Shown here: positions 46,194 to 57,659 of the stretch, piece by piece
How the letters are laid out: every line of letters starts with the position of its first letter
How positions within the stretch are numbered: the first letter of the stretch is position 1
Assembly (NCBI GenBank): GCA_037176725.1
Contig: JAZBRS010000026.1
Span: 154,019,501-154,083,500 of the forward strand
Length of the DNA stretch: 64,000 nt
Origin: Posidonia oceanica
Lineage: Eukaryota > Streptophyta > Magnoliopsida > Alismatales > Posidoniaceae
Direction: 5' to 3'
Made by a program: the position numbers and the translations under genes
The notes under the pieces: model-generated
Told to the model about the DNA's origin: nothing
What the model saw: only the letters and a program-made list of their open reading frames with translations
Databases searched by the model: none

Positions 46194-48641
46194 TGTAGAC
46201 ATCCCATTTTTGCAGGTACTCGTCGATGCGCACCTCCGGAGAAACAAGCTCAGTTGCGATAGACCAAAACCCCATTTCAAACTCAACATATCATCCCAAG
46301 AACCAACCAAGACCTTAAAACCTACCCAAACCCAGTATAAATCAAAGCCCAGGCCCATTAGTAGCCCATTGCAACCTGAAAAAGGCTCAAGATCCGGCCA
46401 CTGACCTCTGACATAGTCTTAGTGTCTCTAGACGGCGTCAACTGAGGACGTCTACAGACGACGACATCATCCAGCACCTACTTAAGACATAGACATGCAG
46501 CGCGCTGGACAGGCACGCAATGCTAGCACGATGCCCTGTGTTAGATAAGATATCAGTAAGGCTACTTTGGCCATTCCACTTGTTGGCTCATTGAATCCTC
46601 GCATTCTACTGGCTCCAACGGATCTGAGCCTGGACCTACTTGCATCCAGAGCATCCTACCCCCCATCTCAATTCCAATCCCTATCTTATCCACCTAACTA
46701 AAATCCAAACCAATCATTTGAGTCGGTTAACGACCAACGACATCCATGCAGCCCTGTGACCTATAAAACAACACCCAACAACCCTCTCGTTCAAGCCTCC
46801 GGCACTCCTGTGGCAACAACACACTAGCTCTCTTGCATCCCTAGCTCTCCTGTGTCCTCGCTCTTGTTCGACAACCCAATTCCAGTGAGCCACCGCAGTT
46901 CGAGTGTCCATAGCCACTAACAACCACTCAGACCTTCGAACCACCCCTCCACCTCCTCCACGACCTGTCTCAGAGTGAGGTGTTGAGTTTTGATAACCGA
47001 ATTCCACTTGTCCGCAGCATCCCGATGTCTGTCGAACCGCGACCGACACCGACTTCTCGGAGAGCCATCGCGAGCCCCTGCATTGAGAAGCATGCGCCAA
47101 CTCCTTCACAGGTTAGCACATCTTTCCTTGAGTAATGTAGGACGTTTGCGTTTGAATTCCGCTTTCGTTTGCTGCGTTCGCTTTGCATCTTTGGTTTCAT
47201 CTCCATCACCAACATCTCTTACATCCTGGGACGAGTTCGTGGCTTCGAGCTTGGCCCATGGCCGGTGCGCTTGAACCAGATGAGTCCCTACATCCATGCA
47301 TGCCTACCCAAGCCTGTGACTATGCCTGACGGTTCCCTCCGGTCGCACCTGCGGCTGATCGCCTCCTCCATGGCGGATGGGCCCGACGAGGTTGAATGGG
47401 ATTGGACGGTCGAGCTTTACTTGTTGTTTTGTCCTTCATGTTGCATCTCTGTGATCCATGTGTCTCCCTCCACCTTCATTGTAAGCCGCATCTGCGCATG
47501 AATGGGTTCCGGTCACAGCAATGGCCGGAGAACCCAACATTTTCACGTGGTGTGCAAGGGGGACGAGTGGGATGATTCATGCGTCGTTTGGTTTGTTTCT
47601 TTGCGTGTTTTGTAGCTCTATAACTCCCTTGAGCTTTTCCGATCTTTACTTGCAGCATTTCCATTATGTATGTTGGATAATTGTGTGATGAAGCTTGCTG
47701 GTTTCTCTGTGATTTCTGGAACATGTCCTGTAAGCAACGAGATCTAGTGCACTGAACTGACATGACTTATGAGTGCGTTGATCAGACGTCTAGATCCGGC
47801 GCGACTTGCAAGCACGCGACCTAAATCTAGAGCAGACAGTGTGCAGAGCTATATTTTCTGATTCTCTCATTGATTCTTCTTTTATTTGCTTCGATGTCAT
47901 TCCTTTACTTGATTTCAATCGCCTTGCATGGATTTCTGGCATTTTGATTTACGATTGCATGCATAGGGCAATGATGTTTACTACCTGGAGTTCATTTGAA
48001 CTATTGGTGCGATGATGGAGCAGGCATCCCAATCGGATGATCCTAGCGCGAGTGCTAAGTTCATCTTTAGAACACTGGTAACTTGGCGGAGCATTAGATT
48101 CATGTTTTAAATGCATGTTTCCACTTCAATTCCATTTTTATCTGTACTCTGCATAATTTTCAACGTCATGGCATGGTATTTTGCATCTTGCTCCTCGAGC
48201 ATACATTATTCGGCATGATTTGCCAACATTTGCCACACAAGAGCGGATTGGCCTTGGAAGACTGACTTCCTCGGGCATGTGGGGGTGCCTAACACCTTCC
48301 CTACACGTAACAAGAGTCCTTACCCTTTCCTTTGGACCGTAGTGACCTCGTGTCGCATTATTTCGGGACGGATTGCATGTTTTCTCTTTGAATTGCATCG
48401 CATGTTTCCCTACTTTTCGTTTCCGGTTTTCCTCGTCTTTTCGGATTTTAATAGACTAGGTGGCGACTCCCTTTTTTTCCTTTATCCCTGTTTTCCTCGC
48501 CATTTTCCCTTATTTCGGTGTTTTCGAGTTGAGTGTCCATCCTCGAATTCATCCACTCATTCCGTGATCCCTCAAACGTTGATCGGTGTGTGCGAGCTCT
48601 TGGCCACGAGCGCCCTGGGTCGCCAGGACAAGACGGTCACA
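46194..48641 (+). repeat. Solo LTR F with 5-bp target duplication
   Basis: Begins TGTAGACATCCCATTTTTGC and ends GACGGTCACA, 2448 bp. It is flanked by cataa on both sides (46189-46193 and 48642-48646), so it is a clean solo LTR left after recombination of a full element. It is related to the LTRs of element C (start, GGCCCA/CCCAAGC words, TATA, end block) but diverged. TATAAAA lies at 46762-46768. The conserved GGTGCCTAACACCTTCCC block is near 48285 and the internal GGTGGCGACTCC is at 48459-48470. Confidence 0.88.
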
Positions 48642-48684
48642 CATAAAACTTAGCGTCCAACACATGTCAGTAAGTTACCGAACA

Positions 48685-48790
48685 AAGCATAGCTCATTCG
48701 GTACGTGATTATTACTTCAGTTAGGGGGTCACGGGTTCGAATCCCAATGGGTGTAGAACTTTAAAATAAAAAAAGTTCCTGCAAAATCTC
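48685..48790 (+). mobile_element. SINE-like tRNA-derived sequence
   Basis: A-box-like TAGCTCATTCGG (48690-48701) and a perfect B-box GGTTCGAATCC (48734-48744) are 32 bases apart, a normal spacing for a pol III internal promoter. An A/T-rich part with AAAATAAAAAAAG follows. The rest does not fold as an intact tRNA, so a short SINE or decayed tRNA copy is likely. Ends are not defined. Confidence 0.45.
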
Positions 48791-49670
48791 AGCAAACCTG
48801 TTGTGCCATCTAGGGTGCCCCATGCCCTTAGTCCAAAGGACAAAATAAGCAAAGATAGACATAAATTGCATGAGATAAATTTAGGTGGAGGATAATAAGT
48901 CTGGCCTCAGCTTTGTTGTCTAATTGAAGATGACCATTCGAGTGGGAATGGTCGCGACACGGAGTTGCAAATGTCCTAGATTTTCGCATCCCTGGCTAGA
49001 CTTATTATTAGTTTCATGAGGTGGTGTTGGTTGGGTAGATTTTATCCTATTTTTAAATATTTTTTTTGGATTTTCTATTTTTTGGATTTTTGGATTTTGG
49101 ATTTTCTATTTTTTTGGATTTTGGATTTACTATTTTTTGGATTTTCTATTTTTTTGGATTTTGGAATTTCTATATTTTTTGGAATTTCTATTTTTTTGGA
49201 TTTTGGATTTTCTATATTTTGTCTATCTTATAGGATAAGGGTAATTTCACACAAAGCTTGGAAAAGGAGACTCCTAAAGGTAGGAGAACTTGACAATTAG
49301 ATCCCTTGTGCACTTCCCAGCTGGGAGACGCATCAGGCTTGCATTGGAACTTAACAGTCCCTGGTCCTAAGTTCCTGCTTCTTGCCTCTATGTGTGCAGT
49401 GCTGGACATGGAAAGGGGGTAGTGTCCTATCCTGAGGCTTTGGCTAGAGATTTGGAGTTCTTATCCCTCCAGTCAAAGGTTGAATCCTACTGCGCTTTTT
49501 AATCCCTGATATTTTCGATTTTGGCTCATGGACAGCTTCATTGTTGTCTTCTTTTTCTTTTTTGGGATAGCTTCTTTGCTGCCTTCTTTTCCCCTCTCTC
49601 TTTTTTTTGTTGACGGACAACTCCTTTGCTGCCTTCCTTTCTTCTCTTTTTTTTTTGTTTCGGCAGGTGT
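48791..49670. other. Older spacer sequence before element B
   Basis: No gene recognised. It includes TTTTGGATTTTCTATTTTTT-type simple repeats (49040-49225, period about 20) and T-rich stretches with GCTGCCTTC words at 49545-49660. It continues after element B at 62132. Confidence 0.5.
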
Positions 49671-49675
49671 CTATC

Positions 49676-52223
49676 TGTTGACACCCCATTTTGACTGCCT
49701 GAAAGGTGGTGGATCCTCTGGGAAGCTTGCTCGGGCTCTGGAATGGCTCTCTCTCTCTCAAACTAACCCAATTTGACCTAAAACCAAATCCCATTCCAAA
49801 AACTACCCAAAACCCCATCCAAACCCTAACCTACACCTAAATCCACCAAAATCCCACAAAAACAAACCAAACACCTCTCTGGAGTGTTGGACGCTGTAAT
49901 AGGCAGCATCCAACGTTGGACACATCTAGTTGCGCGTCCAACGCCCTGCAACTGCAACCTGCCATCCCACGTCCTCTCCCTTGCTCCTCTGACCTCTGAC
50001 ACCACCCATGACCTGCCATCCCATGCTCCTACCATCCCACGACCTCCTCTCCACCTTACGTTGCCACCAGCACCCCTCTGGTAGGCCGTGACGAAACCAA
50101 AAAACCAACACATGAACCCATCTCTCTCCAATGGAGGAACAGCCACACCTTTTGCCCATGAAATTCAGAGCAAACCGCAAGTCACCATAGCCTCCGAGCC
50201 ACCTTGTGCGATCTAGAAGCATTCTTGAGAGTCCACTGGAGCTTCTCACACGCTTCCTGGGCCTCCAGACCAGCCAGCAAGCTCACCTCCACCGCCGACT
50301 CTGACTGGCCGCACACCTCCGCCGTAGCATCTCCGGCGCCAATCCCAGGTAGGTACCCCTCCTCCTTGTCTCCTCACTCCTCCCTCAACCTCGTGAAGCT
50401 CCACAGTCAGGCTTCGTGGCATTCTGGCCGCTCTGGTGGCCGGAAAAGCCATGAACTCTGGCGACCAGAGGGAGGAGGCAGGCAGACCAAACTACTCAGT
50501 GATTTCTTGCGTTAAATACATGTTTATGATCCTTGTTGCATGCTCTTGCTTATTAGCTAGCTAATTTCAAGTTTTCAATCCATTTGAGCATCTGTGCATG
50601 ATCTAAGGCAACTCGACGTGTAGGACGTCGGAGCTGGTGCGTCCAACATAGGACGCTACCATACCCAGCGTCTAACGTCCTGTTGTTCTTTTTGCTGCAT
50701 TTTTCCTTCTTTTGCAAGTAGATTAACATGTCACTGTGCACACACTTCTCACACACATGCATCCACTTGTGCTGTAATACCATGTTTCATTCCTCTTTAA
50801 ATGCATGTCATCTTAGCTGCATTTCTGCTTGATCTCAGTTCAGGGTGTTGGACGCTGGAACTGAAGCGTCCAACATAGGACACTGCGGTCCCAAGCGTCC
50901 AACGTCCCTGTCCTCTTTCAATTCATTATCCTCTTATATTGCAATCAATCATTATATGATCATGTTACTCTAAGCATGCATTAGCACACACACACCACTA
51001 CCATGCCTTGGATCCTGTGCATAGCCTCTTAAATGCATTTTAATGAAGTGTGTTTTACTATCTGAGTCTACCTTGCTTGTTGGACGCTTGGTATACCTGC
51101 GTCCAACGTTGGACGCAGCATACTAAGCGTTCAACGTCTCTGTTTGATATATATTCTGCTAATGTCTGATTGCTTTGATCCTCTGCATTCCAGCTTTTAT
51201 TTTTGATTGCATAGCATGATTTGTGCATCCTCAGTTAGTACATCGCATCTAGATCATTGTTTACCATAGCATGCATGCATTTTTCTTCAAAAATCAGAGT
51301 CCAGGTGTTGGACGCTGAAGGTCCCAGTGTCCAACGTTGGACGCTGGTGATCTCAGCGTCCAACGTTTTAAATCTGCTGCATTCAGTTTTAAGTCATCGC
51401 CTTCGACTTGATCATTGTTTTCCACATTTTGTCGCTCCTGATGCATGCTGTAACACCTGTGCATGCTGCCAAACCCTTGTTTTCAGTTTTGCGCCTTGCA
51501 TAGCCCGCTTTCCCATGGTTTTTTGCCTCGGACTTGTTTTACTCGTTTTCCATCGCATGTCGCTCCTCGTATTGCATGGTTTTCATCGCTGTTTTGTTTT
51601 ATCACCTGCATTTGCATTTGGGCAGTGATGCTTACTGCCTGGAGTTCTTACGAACCCAGGGTTCGCCCGGTTCGAAACACTGGCAGCGCTACTGAGCGCG
51701 TAGATAGCACGCTTAATTCCCATACATGGCATTTAGGCACTTTTAGCAGATAAAGCATTCATAGCATGGCATCTATCGCCTACGGGCGTACAGCAAAGGC
51801 AAGCAATTGCTGATATCTGGCATATGCGAGCGAGTTAGCCAAGAAAGACCGACTTCTCGGACGTGTCGAGGGTGCCTAACACATTCCCCGCATGTAACAG
51901 GAGTCCTTACCCTTTCTCTGGCCTACAGTGACCATTTTGCCCTCGTCCTTGGCACTTGTCATCCATTTTGCATAGCATTGCATTCATTTGCTTGTTTTCT
52001 ATGCTTTTCCTTGGTTTTCCTCGTCTTCCCAATTATAGACTAGGTGGTGACTCCCTTTTGTCTTATCTTTAATTTATTCACGTTTTCTTGGTATTTTCGA
52101 GTCGAGTTTCTCCTTGGATTCACTACTGACCGTGACTTCTCTCCCTCTCTCACGGCACGATCGCATCACGAGCTATGGCAGTGTCGCGAGGACAGCCGTG
52201 AGCCCGAGCGGCGGACGGTCACA
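49676..52223 (+). repeat. 5' LTR of element B
   Basis: Starts TGTTGACACCCCATTTTGAC and ends GACGGTCACA, 2548 bp. It contains the periodic GTTGGACGC boxes, the GGTGCCTAACAC block (about 51870) and an internal GGTGGTGACTCC (52043-52054). The stretch 50150-50500 repeats closely in the 3' LTR. Confidence 0.88.
50620..51364 (+). repeat. Four 60-bp palindrome boxes at about 230-bp spacing in LTR B
   Basis: Boxes begin at 50620, 50847, 51079 and 51307. Each has the order GTTGGACGC .. GCGTCCAAC .. GGACGC .. GCGTCCAACGT. The third holds the 22-bp perfect palindrome at 51097-51118. The fourth holds an 11-bp hairpin with arms 51336-51346 and 51354-51364. The 170-bp stretches between boxes are not obviously alike. 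An isolated box is at 49886-49942. The 3' LTR has the same series (60510, 60753, 60987, 61214). Confidence 0.75.
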
Positions 52224-52229
52224 GGAAAG

Positions 52230-52247
52230 TGGCAACTCTACTGGGGA
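52230..52247 (+). other. Primer binding site of element B
   Basis: TGGCAACTCTACTGGGGA, six bases after the LTR end, with the same GGAAAG offset as in element C. Confidence 0.75.
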
Positions 52248-53383
52248 TTCAGACTCCGGCTTTCGTCTTTGGCTTTTCGCTTGCATTGTTTTTGCTTGTG
52301 CTTGCCTTGCCTTGCTTTATTGCTTGCTTTATGTCTGCTTCTTTGCTTTATTGCTTGCCATGTGCCTGTTTACTTGCCTTATCACTTACATTACCTTTAC
52401 TTGCTTTATTTATGCATTATACATGCCTAAATACTTGCTTGTCGCACTATACATGCCTTTTGAGTGGTAAATGCTTTGTTTTACACAATTGCTATGCCAC
52501 TACACCTGCACATGCCATGCATACTTGCTTTTTGATATGATGAGTGTTTTCTTTTCACTGTCATGTCCACATACACATGCACATGCCATGCACATGCCTT
52601 TTGCCTTCCTGTGTGATTGTCTGCATGCCATGGCTTCCTGTTTCTTTCCCTTTCATGCATATGCCATGTTAAGATATTAGAAACCTGCTTGCTCCCTTTG
52701 GCTTAATTTAAAAACAACAATAAAGCCAACATTTAACATTCAAGCACAACTAGAACCGAACTTGCAATTTTCCCCTGGTTAATAAAATGCAAGTAAAAAA
52801 CTCTAATGCATATCGCATGTTTGATCATTTTAGAAAGCATGCACCTTCTCATCCCTGAGTCCACCCACTTAGTTTGAGAAGGACAGTCCCGGTCTCTCGT
52901 TCAGTTGCTTTGGCACAGGACAAGTTGATCGATCTGTCCTCCCTTGTCAGGGGTCGTGTCGATGCTACTAGAGGGTACAGCCCATGCCTCGGTAGGGTTA
53001 AGGCTACTACTGCGTCACCCGTTATACCTGAGCTCTGGGCCAGGGTTTAGACGGGAGCCTTACTTTCTGACCTAGAGTCAATAAATCCCATGCCCATGAG
53101 TGAGTCCTAGTAGGCCACCTACTCAGGACATGCATGGTGAGAGAGCGCATATTAGGGCATTCATTTGCACGTGTGCCATTCATGCCACCCCTAATAACTC
53201 TTCTTGTGTACATACTCTGACACGTTTGTTATTTTGCAGGTAGGTGCAAGTTCCTTCAGCCAGGATCTCGAGCATCCCTCTTCTCTGTCTTTGAGCTATC
53301 TGTCGCCTCCGACAAAAGCTCTCCTTAGGTCTTGTGTCTCTACTCTCAGCCGCAGACCCCTTTGCACTCACTCGCTGTCCGTT
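52248..53383 (+). other. Untranslated leader of element B
   Basis: 52260-52700 is rich in CTTGCTTT and CATGCCTTTTG words with chance hydrophobic frames. The block at 53136-53188 (GGTGAGAGAGCGCATATTAG, then GTGCCATTCATGCC) matches the A and C leaders. Confidence 0.6.
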
Positions 53384-55856
53384 ATGGCCCAGCATACCGG
53401 CAAGCCTTCTTCCTCTTTGGCGTCAGGGGAGATACCGACTTCGGTCCCTCCTTCCCTTGCTTTGATGTCTGCTGTCTCCTCACCTCTTTTGGTGCAGGAA
53501 ACCTCTCAGCCCCTCTATCTAGAACAATGGCACATCCTGGTCGATCTGGAGCTTGTCACCGAGTTAACCGCGGTGACCGCCACTCGGGCTCCAAGAGCGT
53601 CGCCTTCTGTTCCATCCCAGGGCCTTCCCATTTTGGGAATTCAACCTTCTACGGCTGCCTCTTGCATAGGCTCTCTCCCTTTTGCTTCCTCGATTTCCGC
53701 ACCCCTTCTAGCGGGCGCCCTTTTGCTTCCCAGCCCAACTATGGCCCACTCTTCCCATCCAACCCCTGAGGTTCCGGTGCAGCCCACCATAACCTTGCAC
53801 GCTCACCACACTGCCCTTCCGCCCTTTCCATCGTCTCAGCTCCTCACAGCTTCGGCGATGGGGGCACCTTATTGGCCTCTTGCATCTGCACAATACTTTG
53901 CATAGCATGCAACTCCCTCATTTGGTGACCAGTCTTTTGATTTGGTAGGAGTGCAGCACCCATATAACCCATTGCCCGGCACCGTGCCGATGCGACAGTT
54001 GTTGGCTCCATACACTACACGTTACACTGCACAGCATGCCTTTTACTCATCTCCTTTGCAGCAGGTTCAGGCTTCTACATACGTATCACCACACTTTACA
54101 CCCTCGCACGGGTATGCTGGCCCTCACGCTACGACACCACGTGGCGTGATGGTGGATCAGGAGGAGTGCCTTCGCGCGACCCACACAGCATATGTTGTCC
54201 CTGCCCTTGCTGCCTCACCACCTGTGGTAGCCAATCCAGACCCCATCAATGATAGGATGGACGTCTTGGAGAAAGCACTACGTCTAGTGCAGGGCACGGA
54301 CCGTCAGTCCTGCCGATTTCGAGACCACTGTCTCTTTCCAGAGGCGACACTCCCAGTAAAGTTCCGTATCTCAAAATTCGAAAAGTACAACGGTAGAGGC
54401 TGCCCTATCTCCCATTTGAAAGCATACTGCGGAGACCTTCCTCAGCTTCAGGCTGACGATAGGCTCCTGATTCGTTTGTTCCAAAAGAGTCTGATCGGCC
54501 CCGCACTCAAGTGGTTCACTTTCGTTGATATGGCCGCGATCTAGACTTGGAACGACCTTTCCCAGGCTTTTCTTGGGTAGTATTCTTTCAATCTCGACTT
54601 GATCCCCAAGCGAGCAGATCTTGTCGCCATTCGGTAGAGGCCCCAAGAGCCATTTGGGGAGTATGTCGGTCGCTGGCATTTCGTAGCCGCCTAGGTCAGA
54701 GATAGACCTTCCGGGGAGGAGTCTATTGACATGATCATCAAGGGGTTGCAACTAGCGATTGGGGGACTGCTTAGCATTCAATCAATCACTAGCTTTGCAA
54801 CGCTGATTAGGGTTGGCGCCTGCGTGGAAAGCTCACTGCGAAGTGGGAATTTCCCCGCACTTGCTGTAATAGATGGGCAGATCAACAACAACTTCAACAG
54901 CAGTCGCTGTGACGGCACCCGCAACAGAGACTCCGCTCCTGACTACTCCGAATAGCACGCTGCCGTATACGTCGAACCTCCCGAAGAGCCTGCCTATGCA
55001 ACAAGTCAGCCAGACCCTTTTCCGCTAGTGCACGCACCTAATTATGCACCCATTGCACACACTGCCACCGTTGAGCCCGTGCATCACGTCGCACCTGCTC
55101 GGCAAGGACTCCAACCAGGGCAAAGATGACCTCATCGGGCTGAGTGTGATTACACCCCTCTGCCCGAACCACTGAGCGTTGTCTTCCCTCAAGTTGAGTA
55201 GCTCTTGAGACTCCCGGCTGTCACCAAACCCCCCTCCGTGGTGGCATGATATAGATCAGTTCTGCAGTTTCCATCGGGTCACCGGGCACTCGACGGATGA
55301 CTGCCTCACTCTTCGGGATGCCGTTCAGTGCCTGATCGATCGCAGGATCATCAGCGTTGACGAGCAGGAGGCTGCACAAACACATACACCTGCACTTGCA
55401 CTTGCACACCCTAGTGTAGCCGGCCCTCCCTCTTCCAAGCCTGCAGGCTTCGCAATTGCCAGAACCTCGGGGGTCTACCCTAGTCTTCTCTGAGCTTAGC
55501 TCCACCCTGATGGATCCTTTCGATCCCATCGGTGCAATCTCCTCTTCCTACCCTTCCCAGTTCGCTCGGGGGACGTTTGAAGGCACAACGGCAGAATCAA
55601 CAACAAATCTGATTGCGCAACTTTCCAGGTCTGTATCTCTTTCAACCTCGGCAGCTCCAGTGCTCCCCGCACTGCCATCAATAGCTCTAATGCTCCCCGT
55701 ACTGCCCTCAGTAGCTCTAGCAGGCCTAGTGCTCCTCGCACTGCCCTCAGTAGCTCTAGCAGGCCTTGTGCTCTCCGCACTGCCGACACAGACTTCGCCG
55801 ATAGCACCAACAGCGTAGGAGCGGACCTAGCACCTCCCTCACGAGGTTGCCGACAG
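53384..55856 (+). pseudogene. gag: Degenerate gag of element B
   Basis: ATG 53384 ('MAQHTGKPSSSLASGEIP'). One frame carries the Pro/Ala-rich N-terminal half, the core 'RLLIRLFQKSLIGPALKWFT' (about 54460-54520), 'ITSFATLIRVGACVESSL' and a knuckle 'CSFHRVTGHSTDDC' (55262-55304). It is interrupted by TAG at 53903, 54542, 54578, 54635, 54692 and 54953. A and C show a Gln codon at most of these places. A frame change near 55490 leads into an Ala/Leu/Pro tail with a repeated 'LPSVALAGLVL' and then the donor-like site. It is the counterpart of A gag at 14152-16619 and cannot yield full Gag now. Confidence 0.85.
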
Positions 55857-55860
55857 GTAC
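55852..55860 (+). other. Candidate 5' splice site at the 3' end of gag in element B
   Basis: GACAG followed by GTAC(GT), matching the A site at 14146-14156. Confidence 0.4.
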
Positions 55861-55989
55861 GTCCCTCTTACTCTCTCTTTTATTTCTTATGTTGTCTTTT
55901 CGTTTTTTGTTGTTTTGTTTTGCATTTTCTCGTTTGTCAGAAAACCCATAAAAAATACAAAACACTTGGAAAACTTAAAAAACATGCAT

Positions 55990-56220
55990 TCCCCTTTTTT
56001 TTGCACATTCGGGCTGGCAGCCCTAACTGCTCGGCCATAAGTCCGTCAACTTATCATCCGGGCTGGTATCCCCAACTATCCGGCGATGGGTCTGTCAACT
56101 CATCATCGGGCTGGCAGCCCTAACTGCTCGGTTGACGCCCATCACGTCGTCTACCCTCTTTTGCACACCGGGCTGGTAGCCCTAACTGCTCGGTGGTAGG
56201 TTTGTCAACCTACCATCTTG
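55990..56220 (+). repeat. Hairpin-type repeats of element B (first array)
   Basis: Units CGGGCTGGCAGCCCTAACTG, then CTCGGCCATAAGTCCGTCAAC, about 45-60 bp each. GGGCTG..CAGCCC inverted repeats recur. 56220-56520 is A/T-rich with a long A run and short 'TGCACATATCTG' repeats. Confidence 0.75.
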
Positions 56221-56519
56221 CACATATCTGTCACTTCTTGCACATATCTGCCACTTTGCTGCACCTATCTGTCATTTCCTGCATGTGCGTATCATTTCCT
56301 ACATCCTGAAAAAGACAAAAGCATCAAAAAAAAAAAAAAAAAAAGCCAAAAAACTACAAAAAACATGCTTTCCCTTACTGCTGGTTTCGATTTTATGTTT
56401 TTCTAAAAAAGCAAAAACCTTAAAAAATACAAAACCAATGCAAAAAACCTAAAAACATGTTTGTCCCTTCCCCTTTCTAAAAAATACAAAACCCACAAAC
56501 ATTTGTATAATCAGAAACC

Positions 56520-57650
56520 CAGCCTTGGACAAACGAGTAGCGCCAAGAGGATGCCAAGTATCGACAAACTCAGGCAAAACTCACTCGAGCAGCGCCATCT
56601 CTTGCATGTGGCTACAGAGTGAGACTGAGAGCAGAATAGAGCGTCTTGCGGAGCTCAAAACTCCAGAAGCGAGTTCCACCCAATCAAGAGAGTCCACCAG
56701 ACCTAGAGAGGACCAAGGCAGAGCAGAGCATAGCCAGAGGCTGCAAGCACATTGCGAAGGTTGAAGGTGTACGCTGATCAGCCAAACTCTTAACACCTCA
56801 TCAGGGACCGCTACCCCAAGAGGGCGAGGACATGCATATCCAAAAGAATAGAGATCATGTGAGCAAAAAATATGATAACATGATATGTATGCTGAGCACA
56901 AAAGAAAAATGAAGACAGAAGTTGAAGAAAGAAGGTGCTCATGAGAGGAGTGACTCGGACGAGCATTGAAGCCCCCTCAGCTATCAACTTCAAGCACCGC
57001 ATTGCCAACTGCACGGGATACATCATCAGGAGGACCTGGCCCCACCCTCTGAGCGCTGCAGCACACTCCAATCCCCTGTGCAGACAACTCTACCTCCCTG
57101 GCAGGCTAGATGCAACTCCAGTCACTCATGAGGGGAAAAGAAAGATCTATCCGTGAGCGTCAAAAGCGGTAGTCGGTCCCCAAGGAATTGAGACGAAGGC
57201 TATGAAGCTACACCCAACGCTCCTGCTACCAACATGCAGCCGAAGGCTATACTTTACAAAACTAAGGCCTCATCCTGAACTAAGAGTGAGAAAGAGAGCC
57301 ACCGACCACAACTTGGCATGGTGTCGCTCGAGGATCGAGTCTCTTGAGTTGGAAAATGCAGAAACACCCTCATGGCACAGCTGCTTTTGAGTCCAAAGCC
57401 ACCAAAAAATGCATGCTGTAATATATTTTTATCTTCCCTTCTCCCTGTTTTCGAAAACCAGAGCCAAGGACGAGCACTTTTGCCTACCTCGCTCAGAGGC
57501 TTGCGCTTTTCAAAATTTTCCGCCCACCACGTTAGGTAGGTCCTTGATGATCGGCATGTCCCTTGCTTGTCACCCTGTGACGCTGCATCGCATGCCCGTG
57601 CTGAGACCATTGCACACTCGCCTCGATGGTTTCCCTGTCTTCTCTTTCCA
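56520..57650 (+). other. Segment shared with element A outside gag
   Basis: Counterpart of 12540-13600. The open frame 56935-57156 ('MRGVTRTSIEAPSAINFKHR' after two extra residues) is the best matched part. No known domain is recognised. Confidence 0.5.
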
Positions 57651-57659
57651 TTATTCTGC

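Noticed and set aside
48690..48744. Functional tRNA gene
   Set aside because: A- and B-boxes are present but I could not place a matching acceptor stem or a proper anticodon arm.
49444..49818. 124-codon - strand Lys/Glu-rich frame
   Set aside because: It crosses the target duplication and start of element B, so it cannot be an old gene, and is low-complexity.
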